Assembly (NCBI GenBank): GCA_964513465.1
Contig: CAZEMR010000001.1
Location: 140,002 to 204,001 of the forward strand
Direction: 5' to 3'
DNA: 64,000 nt
Origin: CAZEMR01 sp964513465
Lineage (GTDB): Bacteria > Bacteroidota > Ignavibacteria > Kapaibacteriales > UBA2268
The notes beneath the pieces are model-generated. The model was not told the origin of the DNA. It ran no database searches and saw only the letters and a list, made by a program, of their open reading frames with translations. Each line of letters begins with the position of its first letter. Positions within the stretch are counted from its first letter, which is position 1. Shown in pieces: positions 16,955-26,092 of this stretch. The position numbers were made by a program, and so were the translations under genes.

Positions 16955-17482
16955 ATGATTAAAATCAGAATACAGGGAATAGAAGACGGCGAACACACTA
17001 TCCATGAGGCCTATCCGGCAGTGGAGATAAAAGGAATGTTTCCCGAATTCACAGGCGAAGTCGTTATCGACGGCAAACTAAGAAAATTCGGCAAACGGTT
17101 TGCCTTTACCGGAACCGCCAAAAGCACCGGAAAGCTCGTCTGCGACCGTTCTTTGAAGGAATTCAATAAGGATATCGAGGCCGACATCAAAGTGTCGTAT
17201 ATGGCGGATAATACTCTCTATGCGATGATCGAAAGCGGCGAGATCGACCCCGACGCCCAGAACGAAATAATCATCCCCGAGGATCAGAATTTTATCGAAC
17301 TGGACGAAGAGGTCAGCGAGCAGCTTGCAGTCAGCATTCCCATGAAAAGATTAGCACCGGAATACGAAGACCTCGAAATCGAGGATATATATCCGGAGCA
17401 TACGCACGAAGACGAGCCCGAAGAGGACGAAAAGGAAATAGATTCAAGATGGGAAAATCTTAAAAAACTAAAGTTCAATTAA
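16955..17482 (+). CDS. YceD/DUF177 family protein
   Basis: Member of the YceD family, which almost always precedes rpmF in bacteria and in plants is linked to 23S rRNA accumulation; its exact job in bacteria is not settled. It has the family core FTGTAKSTGKLVCDRSLKEF followed by strands around ADIKVSYMAD, then acidic C-terminal residues. I place the start at ATG 16955 because the promoter -7 box to start distance then matches those of comB and ffh; an in-frame TTG at 16949 would add two residues. It leads the fatty acid operon, 28 bp before rpmF. Confidence 0.85.
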   Translation: MIKIRIQGIEDGEHTIHEAYPAVEIKGMFPEFTGEVVIDGKLRKFGKRFAFTGTAKSTGKLVCDRSLKEFNKDIEADIKVSYMADNTLYAMIESGEIDPDAQNEIIIPEDQNFIELDEEVSEQLAVSIPMKRLAPEYEDLEIEDIYPEHTHEDEPEEDEKEIDSRWENLKKLKFN

Positions 17483-17510
17483 CATAATTTTCTACTGAAA
17501 GGTAAGAGAA

Positions 17511-17687
17511 ATGCCACATCCAAAACGTAAAACATCGAAAGCGCGCAGGGACAAAAGACGCACTCACTACAAAGCATCAGAGCCCACTACGACTAAATGT
17601 CCGCAGTGCGGCGCAAGCAGACTCTCGCACGCAGCGTGTCCCGAATGCGGATATTATAACGGCCGCAAAATAGTGGAATCGCTCTGA
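17511..17687 (+). CDS. rpmF: 50S ribosomal protein L32
   Basis: A 58-residue large-subunit protein: MPHPKRKTSKARRDKRRTHY, then a zinc ribbon with CPQC and CPEC four-cysteine ligands (residues about 29-47). This is the classic C+ form of L32, so its zinc site is intact and no zinc-independent paralogue is implied. GAAAGGTAAGAG precedes the start. Its usual neighbours yceD and plsX flank it, coupling ribosome and fatty acid gene expression. The 79 bp to plsX contain an imperfect direct repeat of CATCGC..TTATGCGGC. Confidence 0.96.
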   Translation: MPHPKRKTSKARRDKRRTHYKASEPTTTKCPQCGASRLSHAACPECGYYNGRKIVESL

Positions 17688-17766
17688 GCATCGCAATTAT
17701 GCGGCACAGTTTTCATCGCTTATGCGGCGAAATGATTTAGTAATGTGTCATTTGGATTTTTATTAA

Positions 17767-18837
17767 ATGAAAAAAATAGAACATAAGCAAGAGAAAACCT
17801 ATAGGATTGCTCTCGATGCTATGGGGGGGGATTTTGCGCCCGCTAACGAATTAGAGGGCGTACGGCAATTCTTCGAAGAAAGTCCGCTGGCCAAAGATAC
17901 CGAAGTGGTGTTAGTCGGCGACGAAGAAAAAATCAAAGCCGCGCTTTCGCAGATGGATACTTCCAAAATGAATTATTCAATTCTGCACGCTTCAGAAACT
18001 ATTACAATGCACGACGAAGCTTCGGCCGCGCTGAAACGCAAACGCGACTCATCACTATACAAAGGCCTCGAGCTGCATTCAAACGGCGGTTCCGACGCAT
18101 TCGTTTCATCCGGCAATACCGGAGCAATGCTTTCGACCGCCACCGTATTGCTCGGCCGCATCAATGGCGTGCATCGCCCGACCATCGGATCTTTTTTCCC
18201 GACAAAGCATAAATATCCGACCCTTGTGCTTGATGTCGGAGCAAATGTCGAGGCCAAACCAAGATTTTTATACCAGTTCGCAGTTATGGGCGGTATATAT
18301 GTAACCCAGGTGCTCGGACTCGAGAATCCCCGGATCGGCCTTCTGAATATCGGCGAGGAACCCTCGAAGGGCTCTGCCGTCGCTCAGGAAACTCACCAGA
18401 TGCTATCGGCAAGCCAGATGAATTTCATCGGCAACATAGAGGGACGCGATATACTCGGCGGAGCCGCAGACGTAGTGGTCTGCGACGGTTTCACGGGCAA
18501 TATCATACTAAAATTTGCCGAAAGCTTCCTCGGATTCCTGAAAAGCAAGATCAAGGCATATGCCAAAAAAGGCTTGTTCCGGAAGGCTATGGTCGCGATT
18601 ATAGCACCTGTGCTCCGAAAAATTTTCAAAGAATTTGATTATCAGGAATATGGCGGAGTGCCTTTCCTCGGCGTCAATGGTGTGGTAATAGTCGGCCATG
18701 GCAGCTCTACACCCAAGGCAATAAAGAATATGATCGTTCGCTCTGTCGAACTCGTTAAGAAAAATGTGAACCAAAAAATCGAACTGGCGCTTAATCCGCC
18801 ACTGGTATCAAAAAATAATATGAGCGGAAATATATGA
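17767..18837 (+). CDS. plsX: Phosphate acyltransferase PlsX
   Basis: Converts acyl-ACP to acyl phosphate, the acyl donor for glycerol-3-phosphate acyltransferase. The 356-residue protein has the family start IALDAMGGDFAPANELEG (about 14-31), SSGNTGAMLSTATVLLGR near 118-135, LDVGANVEAKPRFLYQFAVM near 158-177 and VCDGFTGNIILKFAES near 238-253. It should act at the cytoplasmic membrane face. The last bases overlap fabH by ATGA, which couples their translation. Confidence 0.96.
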   Translation: MKKIEHKQEKTYRIALDAMGGDFAPANELEGVRQFFEESPLAKDTEVVLVGDEEKIKAALSQMDTSKMNYSILHASETITMHDEASAALKRKRDSSLYKGLELHSNGGSDAFVSSGNTGAMLSTATVLLGRINGVHRPTIGSFFPTKHKYPTLVLDVGANVEAKPRFLYQFAVMGGIYVTQVLGLENPRIGLLNIGEEPSKGSAVAQETHQMLSASQMNFIGNIEGRDILGGAADVVVCDGFTGNIILKFAESFLGFLKSKIKAYAKKGLFRKAMVAIIAPVLRKIFKEFDYQEYGGVPFLGVNGVVIVGHGSSTPKAIKNMIVRSVELVKKNVNQKIELALNPPLVSKNNMSGNI

Positions 18838-19823
18838 CAGCAACAATAACTTCCATAGCCCATTACGTGCCGCCGGATGTGTATCCCAATTCATATTTCG
18901 AAGAATATCTGGATACTAACGACGAATGGATCATTGCCCGCACCGGAATCAAAGAACGGCATATATTGAAAAACGGCGCAACATCCGACCTGATTGTGCC
19001 CGCAGCTGAAGAATGCATTAAGAAAAGAGGAATATCCAAAGACGATATCGATTGCATAATTGTGGCAACCGTCACTCCCGACCACATGTTCCCGAATACC
19101 GCATCGGTGGTACAGAGAAAACTCGGACTTAAGAACGCATGGGGATTCGACTCCTCGGCCGCTTGCTCGGGATTTCTTGTGGCAATGATGTCCGCAGCCG
19201 CATATATAAATTCAGGCTTAGCAAAAAAAGTATTACTCTGCGGCGGCGACAAAATGAGCGCAATCACCAACTTCCAGGATCGCACCCAGGCCGTTCTCTT
19301 CGGAGACGCAGCAGGCGTATGCCTTATCGAAAAATCCGACGACCCGGAATACGGAATTATCGACAACATCTTCCATATGGAGGGAGAAGGCGGCAAATAC
19401 CTCTATCAGCTCAGCGGCGGCAGCTATAAGCCCGCTTCGCACGAGACAGTAGACAACAACGAACACTACCTGTATCAGGACGGCCAGAACGTATTCAAAT
19501 CCGCAGTAAAAGGCATGGCAGACGTTTCGGTCGAAATTATGGAGAAAAATAATCTTACGCACGAAGACATCGCATGGCTGGTGCCCCATCAGGCAAATAT
19601 GAGGATCATAACAGCCACCGCAAAGCGGATGAATCTTGAACCCGAAAAAGTAATGATAAACATTGATAAATATGGCAATACCACCGCAGCCACCATTCCT
19701 ATGTGTATATCCGAATGGTATCAGGCAGGCAAAGTCAAAAAGGGCGACCGGCTCGTATTATCGAGCTTCGGCGCCGGCTTTATGTGGGGATCGGTATTGC
19801 TTCGCTGGAATATGAATAAATAA
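18834..19823 (+). CDS. fabH: 3-oxoacyl-ACP synthase III (KASIII)
   Basis: Starts fatty acid synthesis by condensing an acyl-CoA primer with malonyl-ACP. The 329 residues carry the full catalytic triad: Cys111 in SSAACSGFLVAMM, His in WLVPHQANMRII (about 247) and Asn in NIDKYGNTTAATIP (about 277). The N-terminal WIIARTGIKERH is typical. Its ATG overlaps the plsX stop, and fabD follows after 24 bp. Primer choice (acetyl or branched) cannot be read with certainty from the sequence. Confidence 0.97.
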   Translation: MTATITSIAHYVPPDVYPNSYFEEYLDTNDEWIIARTGIKERHILKNGATSDLIVPAAEECIKKRGISKDDIDCIIVATVTPDHMFPNTASVVQRKLGLKNAWGFDSSAACSGFLVAMMSAAAYINSGLAKKVLLCGGDKMSAITNFQDRTQAVLFGDAAGVCLIEKSDDPEYGIIDNIFHMEGEGGKYLYQLSGGSYKPASHETVDNNEHYLYQDGQNVFKSAVKGMADVSVEIMEKNNLTHEDIAWLVPHQANMRIITATAKRMNLEPEKVMINIDKYGNTTAATIPMCISEWYQAGKVKKGDRLVLSSFGAGFMWGSVLLRWNMNK

Positions 19824-19847
19824 TCAGAATAAATAATCAGGGAGAAT

Positions 19848-20771
19848 ATGAGCGCAGCATTATTATTCTCAGGACAAGGATCGCAATACGTAGGAATGAT
19901 CAGGGACTTATACGAAAAGTATCCCTCGGTTAAGGAAAAAATTGAAATAGCCAACGAAATTCTTGGCTACTCTTTAAAAAATATATGTTTCGAAGGCCCG
20001 GCCGATGTGCTGAAGGAAACCCGGTTTACTCAGCCGGCCATATTTCTGCACTCGGCAGCCGCATTCGACATTGCAGCCGACAAGCTGGATTATTCCGCTG
20101 TCGCCGGTCATTCGGTCGGCGAATATGCCGCGCTCTATGCGGCAGGCGTTCTCGATTTCGAAACAGCCATCGGCCTTGTATCGCTCCGCGGCAAGCTGAT
20201 GTTTCAGGCAGGCACGACCGAGCCCGGCACTATGTTCGCAGTGCTCGGCATGGACGACGACAAAGTTATCGAAGTATGCCGCCAGCTTTCCGCTAACGAC
20301 GACGACAACGTCGTGGTTGCGGCCAATTTTAATTCGCCCGGCCAGATCGTCGTATCCGGCTCGGCTCAATACCTTCGCGACAGCGTTTCCGCATTTAAAA
20401 ACGCAGGCGCAAAGCTGGTCAAAGAGCTCATAGTAAGCGGAGCATTCCATTCGCCGCTTATGCAGCCCGCGCGCGACCAGCTCGAAAACGCTATCGGCGA
20501 GGCTAAATTCAACGACGCAAAAGTGCCTGTATACGCAAATGTATATGCCAAACCGCTGACCAGCGCAGACGAAATTCGCAAAGCTCTCGTCGAGCAGCTT
20601 ACTTCGCCAGTGCTCTGGACCCAGACGCTCCGGAATATGAACGAAAACGGCATCGATAAATTTATCGAGATCGGCCCGGGCAATGTGCTCCAGGGACTGA
20701 CCAAACGCACGCTTAAAGATGTCGAAATAAGCGGTATTGACAAAGCCGAGGATATTGAAAAATTATCCTGA
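19848..20771 (+). CDS. fabD: Malonyl-CoA-ACP transacylase
   Basis: Moves the malonyl group from CoA to acyl carrier protein. The 307-residue enzyme has LLFSGQGSQYVGMIRDLY at the N terminus, the nucleophile Ser89 in VAGHSVGEYAALYAAG, and the partner His in VSGAFHSPLMQPAR near 200. The conserved GQ(G/A)SQ oxyanion region is present. A GGGAG ribosome site precedes the ATG. It lies within the fab operon between fabH and fabG. Confidence 0.97.
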   Translation: MSAALLFSGQGSQYVGMIRDLYEKYPSVKEKIEIANEILGYSLKNICFEGPADVLKETRFTQPAIFLHSAAAFDIAADKLDYSAVAGHSVGEYAALYAAGVLDFETAIGLVSLRGKLMFQAGTTEPGTMFAVLGMDDDKVIEVCRQLSANDDDNVVVAANFNSPGQIVVSGSAQYLRDSVSAFKNAGAKLVKELIVSGAFHSPLMQPARDQLENAIGEAKFNDAKVPVYANVYAKPLTSADEIRKALVEQLTSPVLWTQTLRNMNENGIDKFIEIGPGNVLQGLTKRTLKDVEISGIDKAEDIEKLS

Positions 20772-20805
20772 TATATATTTATAAGAAAATATATAGAGAA
20801 AAATT

Positions 20806-21552
20806 ATGGAAAAAAGATTTTCAGGACAAACAGTCATAATCACCGGCGGATGCCGCGGCATCGGCAAGGCGATGGTCGAACGCTTCCTTGCCGAAGGCGC
20901 GCGTGTCTTTGCGCTGGATTATGTTATCCCCGAAGAAGGCGAGACATTTATCGATGATAAAGCGCTCGCGGAAAACGTGAGCTGCATCCAGGCCGATGTA
21001 ACTTCGGCCGACAGCATCCGGAATGCAATCGCAGAGGTCGCCAAAGCAAGCGACCGGATAGATGTGCTGATCAATAACGCAGGTATAACCCGCGATAATC
21101 TCATGCTCCGAATGAAGGAAGAGGACTGGGACGCAGTGATCAATACCAATCTGAAAGGCGCTTTCCTTTGCACCAAGGCCATCATGAGAATTATGATGGC
21201 GCAGCGCAGCGGCCGGATTATCAACGTCGGCTCGATTGTCGGTTCGATCGGCAATGCAGGCCAGGCGAACTACTCCGCTTCGAAGGCTGGAATGTTCGGC
21301 TTCACCAAATCGCTGGCCAAAGAGCTTGGCTCGCGCAATATACTGGTCAATTGCATCGCGCCGGGATATGTGCATACCCCGATGACCGATAGGCTGACCG
21401 ACGAACAGCGCGCAGCATTCGTAAAAAGCATTCCGCTGGGCCGGGTCTGCGAACCCGAAGAGATCGCCTCGGTGGCCGCATTTCTGGCATCGGACGACTC
21501 TAAATATATCACCGGCCAGGTAATACATGTGGACGGCGGCCTTGCAATGTAA
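20806..21552 (+). CDS. fabG: 3-oxoacyl-ACP reductase
   Basis: NADPH-dependent short-chain dehydrogenase that reduces 3-oxoacyl-ACP in each elongation round. The 248 residues have the nucleotide loop ITGGCRGIGKAM (about 11-22), NNAGITRDNLMLRMKEEDWD near 88-107, and the catalytic Ser-Tyr-Lys set in NVGSIVGSIGNAGQANYSAS with the Lys three residues on. IAPGYVHTPMTDRL and the VDGGLAM end are typical. The position between fabD and acpP makes fabG far more likely than another dehydrogenase. Confidence 0.96.
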   Translation: MEKRFSGQTVIITGGCRGIGKAMVERFLAEGARVFALDYVIPEEGETFIDDKALAENVSCIQADVTSADSIRNAIAEVAKASDRIDVLINNAGITRDNLMLRMKEEDWDAVINTNLKGAFLCTKAIMRIMMAQRSGRIINVGSIVGSIGNAGQANYSASKAGMFGFTKSLAKELGSRNILVNCIAPGYVHTPMTDRLTDEQRAAFVKSIPLGRVCEPEEIASVAAFLASDDSKYITGQVIHVDGGLAM

Positions 21553-21631
21553 TTCGAAAAATTAAGCATCAGATGGAATTTCCTTATTTATATTTATAAT
21601 TTTGTTTAACTTTTGTTTTATGAGGTTCAAA

Positions 21632-21865
21632 ATGGCAGATATCAAACAAAAAGTGACCGACATCATCGTGACCAAACTCGGCGTGGAAGAATCACAGGTA
21701 ACCGAAGAAGCTTCCTTTACCAAAGATCTCGGCGCAGATTCTCTCGATACAGTCGAACTGATCATGGAATTCGAAAAAGAATTCGACATCACAATCGAAG
21801 ACCAGGACGCTGAAAAAATTCAGACAGTCAAGGATGTAGTAAATTATCTTCAGGATAAAGTCTAA
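21632..21865 (+). CDS. acpP: Acyl carrier protein
   Basis: Small acidic carrier of growing acyl chains. The 77-residue protein begins MADIKQKVTDIIVTKLGVEE, has the phosphopantetheine attachment Ser37 in LGADSLDTVELIMEFEKEF, and ends VKDVVNYLQDKV. The start is set at 21632, where GAGG lies about 6 bases upstream; earlier in-frame ATG codons would add a hydrophobic lead foreign to the family. It lies between fabG and fabF as in many genomes. Confidence 0.98.
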   Translation: MADIKQKVTDIIVTKLGVEESQVTEEASFTKDLGADSLDTVELIMEFEKEFDITIEDQDAEKIQTVKDVVNYLQDKV

Positions 21866-21903
21866 TTAATTAATTGTAAATGTAACATTTCCGGCGGGTG
21901 AAT

Positions 21904-23157
21904 ATGCCGAAATATAATTTTCCGAAAATAGTAATAACAGGAATGGGCACTGTGAACGCGATCGGCCATACGGTCGACGAATTCTGGCAGTCAATGATGG
22001 AAGGCAAAAGCGGAGCCGCGCCCATTACACGATTCGATCCGGAGGATTTCGATACTAAATTCGCATGCGAAGTAAAAGATTATGATCCTTTGCAGCACAT
22101 GAATCGAAAAGAAATCCAGCGGATGGACCTTTTCACTCAGCTTGCCATTTCATCGGCAACTATGGCTATCGAAGATTCGGAAATAAACTTCGACAATACC
22201 GACAAAAACCGCGTGGGCGTTATTATCGGCTCGGGTATCGGCGGTATGTGGACTTACCACGACCAGCAGCAGAACCTGTATAAACGCGACGGCAAACCCG
22301 ACAGGATTTCGCCGTTCTTCGTTCCTATGCTGATCTCCGATATTGCGGCAGGCCATGTGGCGATTCGATGGGGACTAAAAGGCCCCAACTATGCAACGGT
22401 CTCGGCCTGCGCAACATCGTCTCACGCACTGGCGGACGCTCTTATGATCCTCCAGCGCGGCGATGCCGACGTTATGGTGGCCGGCGGAAGCGAAGCCGTT
22501 ATATGCCCGATGGGCGTAGGCGGATTCAACGCAATGAAGGCGCTCTCGACTCGCAACGACAGCCCCGAAACAGCAAGCCGCCCCTTCGATAAAGACCGCG
22601 ACGGATTTGTCATGGGCGAGGGCTCGGGTATATTGCTGCTCGAAACCGAAGAGCACGCCAAAGCTCGCGGAGCCAAAATATATGCAGAGATTGCGGGTAT
22701 CGGGCTGACCGACGATGCGCATCACATTACCCAACCGGCGCTCGACGGACCGCTTCGCTCGATGAAATTATGCATCGAGGATGGCGGACTCAAGCCCGAA
22801 GATATCGACTATCTGAATGCGCACGGCACTTCGACTCCGCATAATGACAAGAACGAAACCAGCGCAATCAAGGAATTATTCGGCGATCATGCATTCAAAA
22901 TGGCTATCAGCTCGACTAAGTCGATGACAGGCCATTTGCTTGGTGCGGCCGGCGCAGTTGAGGCTATTGCGACAGTGCTTGCAATTCGCAACAATATGGT
23001 GCCGCCAACCATCAACTACACAACGCCGGATCCGGATTGCGATCTGAATTATACGCCCAATAAACCAGTGGAGCATAAAATCAAAGCAGCCGTCAGCAAT
23101 ACTTTCGGCTTCGGCGGCCATAATGCTTCGCTATGCTTTAAAGCATATGATGTTTAA
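21904..23157 (+). CDS. fabF: 3-oxoacyl-ACP synthase II
   Basis: Elongating condensing enzyme. About 417 residues with the KAS Cys-His-His triad: the nucleophile in VSACATSSHALADA (about 169), His in LNAHGTSTPHNDKNE (about 308) and His in SSTKSMTGHLLGAAGAVEA (about 345). The glycine-rich FGFGGHNASLCF end is typical. I prefer the ATG at 21904; an in-frame GTG at 21898 would add two residues. It is followed by rnc after 18 bp. Confidence 0.96.
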   Translation: MPKYNFPKIVITGMGTVNAIGHTVDEFWQSMMEGKSGAAPITRFDPEDFDTKFACEVKDYDPLQHMNRKEIQRMDLFTQLAISSATMAIEDSEINFDNTDKNRVGVIIGSGIGGMWTYHDQQQNLYKRDGKPDRISPFFVPMLISDIAAGHVAIRWGLKGPNYATVSACATSSHALADALMILQRGDADVMVAGGSEAVICPMGVGGFNAMKALSTRNDSPETASRPFDKDRDGFVMGEGSGILLLETEEHAKARGAKIYAEIAGIGLTDDAHHITQPALDGPLRSMKLCIEDGGLKPEDIDYLNAHGTSTPHNDKNETSAIKELFGDHAFKMAISSTKSMTGHLLGAAGAVEAIATVLAIRNNMVPPTINYTTPDPDCDLNYTPNKPVEHKIKAAVSNTFGFGGHNASLCFKAYDV

Positions 23158-23175
23158 TCTATATTTATTTTTGCG

Positions 23176-23988
23176 GTGAAAGATATACTGCAAAATCTGT
23201 ACAACGGTCTCTATAGATTCAGACCGTTCAGACAAATCTTCAGAAGAAAGTCCAACCATCGGGGCAATTTCCCGGTGGTTGGATTTTTAACTGGTGAAAT
23301 CAAATCCCGTTTGGAATTCAATCTGGGAGTGGATATTTCCCGCCCGGAGCTGTTCGAGCAGGCCCTTCTGCACCGCTCATACCTGCCGGTGCTCGAGGAC
23401 GAAAGCTATCTCTCGAACGAGCGGCTCGAGTTTCTCGGCGATGCCATACTTGGTATGGTCGTGGCCGAATACTTATTTTCGCTGCATACGGATGTGCCCG
23501 AGGGCGAACTGACCAAGATGCGATCGTGGCTGGTCAACCGTGAATCTCTTGCGATGTGCGCGCGACGGCTCAATCTGATGGAATTCATCAAGCTGAGCTA
23601 CAGCGCAGAAAAATCGTTGCAAAACGGAAGCGAATCGATACTTGCCGATTGCCTCGAGGCTATTATCGCGGCTGTATATATAGACTCCGGATTCGACGCC
23701 TCGCGCAGATTTATTCTCAATACTTTGCTCCCGATAATGATTAACAAAAGCGTGATGCGCGACAAAAATTATAAGAGCATACTACTTGAAACCGTTCAGT
23801 CCAAAGGCAAACCTGCGCCTTATTATTCAGTTATCGAAGAGCATGGCCCCGACCATGACAAGGAGTTTGTCGTCGGAGTATATGTCGACGACCAACTGCT
23901 TGCCACAGGCTCCGGCAAAAGCAAAAAACAGGCGGAACAATTCGCAGCCAGGCAGGCGCTCGAAAACACTGATTTTTTAAATATATAA
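23176..23988 (+). CDS. rnc: Ribonuclease III
   Basis: Double-strand-specific endonuclease for rRNA and mRNA processing. The catalytic signature NERLEFLGDAILGMVVAEYL (about 77-96) and the second acidic site ADCLEAIIAAVYIDSG (about 158-173) are intact. A C-terminal dsRNA-binding domain follows (about 196-268). The start is a GTG with a basic N-terminal lead of about 45 residues, a lead also usual in Bacteroidota RNase III. An alternative is a shorter protein starting at TTG or GTG near 23312-23328. A long RNA hairpin lies inside this lead (23247-23288), see the separate entry. Confidence 0.94.
   Translation: MKDILQNLYNGLYRFRPFRQIFRRKSNHRGNFPVVGFLTGEIKSRLEFNLGVDISRPELFEQALLHRSYLPVLEDESYLSNERLEFLGDAILGMVVAEYLFSLHTDVPEGELTKMRSWLVNRESLAMCARRLNLMEFIKLSYSAEKSLQNGSESILADCLEAIIAAVYIDSGFDASRRFILNTLLPIMINKSVMRDKNYKSILLETVQSKGKPAPYYSVIEEHGPDHDKEFVVGVYVDDQLLATGSGKSKKQAEQFAARQALENTDFLNI
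23247..23288 (+). promoter_or_regulatory. 17-bp hairpin with T-tract inside the rnc 5' coding region
   Basis: Arms 23247-23263 and 23271-23287 pair over 17 positions (two of them G-U wobbles) around the loop GCAATTT. Five Ts at 23284-23288 form the 3' side. It lies around codons 24-37 of rnc. Two readings fit: an RNase III self-cleavage site, or an intrinsic terminator/attenuator at the end of the fab operon. The stem is long enough to be a plausible substrate for the encoded enzyme. Confidence 0.6.
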
Positions 23989-24002
23989 AGAATGGCAGCG
24001 TT

Positions 24003-25445
24003 ATGGAAAAATTATTATTCGAAAAAAGCAGACCCGGACGCAAAGGCTATACTATGCCCCGGCTCGATGTGCCCGATTATTCCGGCAATCTGCCCGATCA
24101 GTATCGCAGAGGAAATTCTCCGGAACTTCCCGAAGTAAGCGAAAATGAGATTGCACGGCATTTCGTCAGGCTTTCGCATTTGAATTATAATATAGAAGAG
24201 GGATTCTATCCGCTCGGTTCCTGCACTATGAAATACAATCCAAAAGTTAATGAAAAAACCTCGGCGCTTCCCGGATTCACAGAGCTGCATCCGTGCAGCG
24301 AGGAATTTCACGCGCAGGGCGCGCTCAGGCTGATGTACGAGCTTGAGCACTATCTGATGGAGATCACCAAGCTCCAGGGCGCTTCACTGCAACCCGCGGC
24401 GGGTTCGCAGGGAGAGCTGACCGGTATCCTGATGATCCGCAAATATCATCTCGAACGCGGCGATAAGGATCGCAAAATTATCCTGATACCCGATTCCGCT
24501 CACGGAACCAATCCCGCTTCTGCGGTGATCGGCGGATTCGAAACTCAGGAGATCAAATCCAATCCCGACGGCCGGATCAATCTGGACGACCTCCGCGAAA
24601 AAGCAAATGATAAAGTCGCCGGATTTATGCTCACCAATCCGAATACACTCGGATTATTCGAGAAAAATATTCTCGAAATCGAAAAAATTATCCATGGCTG
24701 CGGCGGACTTATGTATATGGACGGCGCAAACATGAACGCGCTGATGGGTATAACCTCGCCCGGCGAAATGGGCTTCGACTGCGTGCATATCAATCTGCAT
24801 AAGACATTTTCGACTCCGCATGGCGGCGGCGGTCCCGGCTCAGGGCCGGTCTGCGTCAGCGACAAGCTGGTGCCATACCTGCCGGTGCCCAAAATCGAAA
24901 AGGAAGGCGGCAAATACCGCATCATCCGCCAGGACGAGCGCTCGGTGGGCAAGGTGCATTCATTCTTCGGTAATTTCGGAGTATTTGTCCGCGCATATAC
25001 ATATATCCGTATGCTCGGCGCCGAAGGCCTTCACAACGTCAGCAAAAACGCGATCATCAATGCGAATTATTTATTCAAATTAATCAAAGACCGCTTCGAT
25101 GTGCCGTTCGACGAATACTGCATGCACGAATTTGTCATCAGCGGCGATCTCCAGAAGGAAAAGGGCGCTACCACAAAAGATATGGCCAAGCGGCTGCTCG
25201 ACTACGGCTACCACGCGCCGACGGTATACTTTCCGCTTATAGTCCACGAGGCGATGCTGGTCGAGCCGACAGAAACCGAATCCATCGAAGCAATCGAGGA
25301 ATTCGCGCAGACTATGCTCAAAATAGCCGACGAGGCAGAAAACAATCCGGAAATATTAACAAATGCTCCGCAGAATACGCCGGTCCGCCGGCTGGACGAC
25401 GCGCTCGCGGCACGCAAGCTCAATATCCGCTGGGGCAACGAATAA
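24003..25445 (+). CDS. gcvPB: Glycine dehydrogenase (decarboxylating) subunit 2
   Basis: PLP-containing half of the split P-protein of the glycine cleavage system. The 480 residues show FYPLGSCTMKYNPKVNEK (about 75-92), LQPAAGSQGELTGILMIR, DSAHGTNPASA, and the PLP lysine segment NLHKTFSTPHGGGGPGSGP near 264-282. Subunit 1 and gcvT/gcvH are not in this window. It starts 14 bp after rnc and probably shares its transcript, although metabolically unrelated. A strong terminator follows. Confidence 0.96.
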   Translation: MEKLLFEKSRPGRKGYTMPRLDVPDYSGNLPDQYRRGNSPELPEVSENEIARHFVRLSHLNYNIEEGFYPLGSCTMKYNPKVNEKTSALPGFTELHPCSEEFHAQGALRLMYELEHYLMEITKLQGASLQPAAGSQGELTGILMIRKYHLERGDKDRKIILIPDSAHGTNPASAVIGGFETQEIKSNPDGRINLDDLREKANDKVAGFMLTNPNTLGLFEKNILEIEKIIHGCGGLMYMDGANMNALMGITSPGEMGFDCVHINLHKTFSTPHGGGGPGSGPVCVSDKLVPYLPVPKIEKEGGKYRIIRQDERSVGKVHSFFGNFGVFVRAYTYIRMLGAEGLHNVSKNAIINANYLFKLIKDRFDVPFDEYCMHEFVISGDLQKEKGATTKDMAKRLLDYGYHAPTVYFPLIVHEAMLVEPTETESIEAIEEFAQTMLKIADEAENNPEILTNAPQNTPVRRLDDALAARKLNIRWGNE

Positions 25446-25462
25446 GCATAATATATAATTAT

Positions 25463-25500
25463 AAAAGCCTGCTTTCCAATGGGGGGAGCAGGCTTTTTTT
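25463..25500 (+). terminator. intrinsic terminator after gcvPB
   Basis: AGCCTGCT (25466-25473) pairs with AGCAGGCT (25487-25494) around a 13-base loop with a G-run. It is flanked by AAA and followed by a T-tract, and lies 18 bases after the gcvPB stop. Confidence 0.93.
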
Positions 25501-25519
25501 GTGAAATGAATTAATCGAC

Positions 25520-25556
25520 AAAAAGCATAAAAGGCGCACCACTCCGGTGATGCGCC
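25520..25556 (-). terminator. intrinsic terminator after rpsP (minus strand)
   Basis: Read on the minus strand, GGCGCATCA pairs with TGGTGCGCC (one G-U) around a 6-base loop. TTTTATGCTTTTT follows. It lies 36 bases past the rpsP stop and faces the gcvPB terminator across a convergent gap. Confidence 0.85.
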
Positions 25557-25592
25557 GATATAAAAATTATATTAGGCTGGTTGGTGTTAAGC

Positions 25593-26042
25593 TTAACCTT
25601 CTGCGGGAGCTTCTGCTGCCGGTTTTTCAGCAGCTTTGGCTTCGGCTTCTTTAGCTTCCTGTTCGGCCTTTATTTTGTCGAGCTTCTTCTGTTTACGATC
25701 TTCGCGTTTACGCCAGTAGCGCTCGCTTGCGCGGCTTTTGTGATCTTCGACTGCGGCTTCGATTTCTTCCTGCGATTTGCCTTTGTGCATCATAGCTTTG
25801 CGCAGCAGAACGCCTTCGTATTGCAAAAGTTTGCGAACGACGTCCGAGGGCTGTGCGCCGACGGAGAGCCAGTAAACGGCGCGATCGGAATCAACGTTGA
25901 CCTTCGAGGGCCGTTCGTTAGGATCGAAATATCCGATGCGTTCGAGAAATGCGCCGTCGCGGCGTTTTCTGCCGTCGATAGCCACGATGTCGTAGAATGG
26001 TAAGTGTCTTCTTCCTTTACGCCTTAAACGCAGTTTAACCAT
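25593..26042 (-). CDS. rpsP: 30S ribosomal protein S16
   Basis: Small-subunit assembly protein. Residues 1-80 are a standard bS16: MVKLRLRRKGRRHLPFYDIV, DGRKRRDGAFLERIGYFDPN and VYWLSVGAQPSDVVRKLL. An extra tail of about 65 residues, rich in Lys, Ala and Glu, makes it 149 residues; such tails occur in Bacteroidota S16. It follows ffh on the same strand after 50 bp, a common pairing (ffh-rpsP) without trmD or rimM here. A terminator closes the pair. Confidence 0.97.
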   Translation of the reverse strand: MVKLRLRRKGRRHLPFYDIVAIDGRKRRDGAFLERIGYFDPNERPSKVNVDSDRAVYWLSVGAQPSDVVRKLLQYEGVLLRKAMMHKGKSQEEIEAAVEDHKSRASERYWRKREDRKQKKLDKIKAEQEAKEAEAKAAEKPAAEAPAEG

Positions 26043-26092
26043 TTTATTATCCTCAGTTTATATAAGGTTGAACATAAAAGTATTATCAAAAA

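Noticed and set aside
20772..20800. ATATATAT run before fabG as a promoter
   Set aside because: Such runs occur throughout the window, including inside genes, and no -33 box lies at the right distance.
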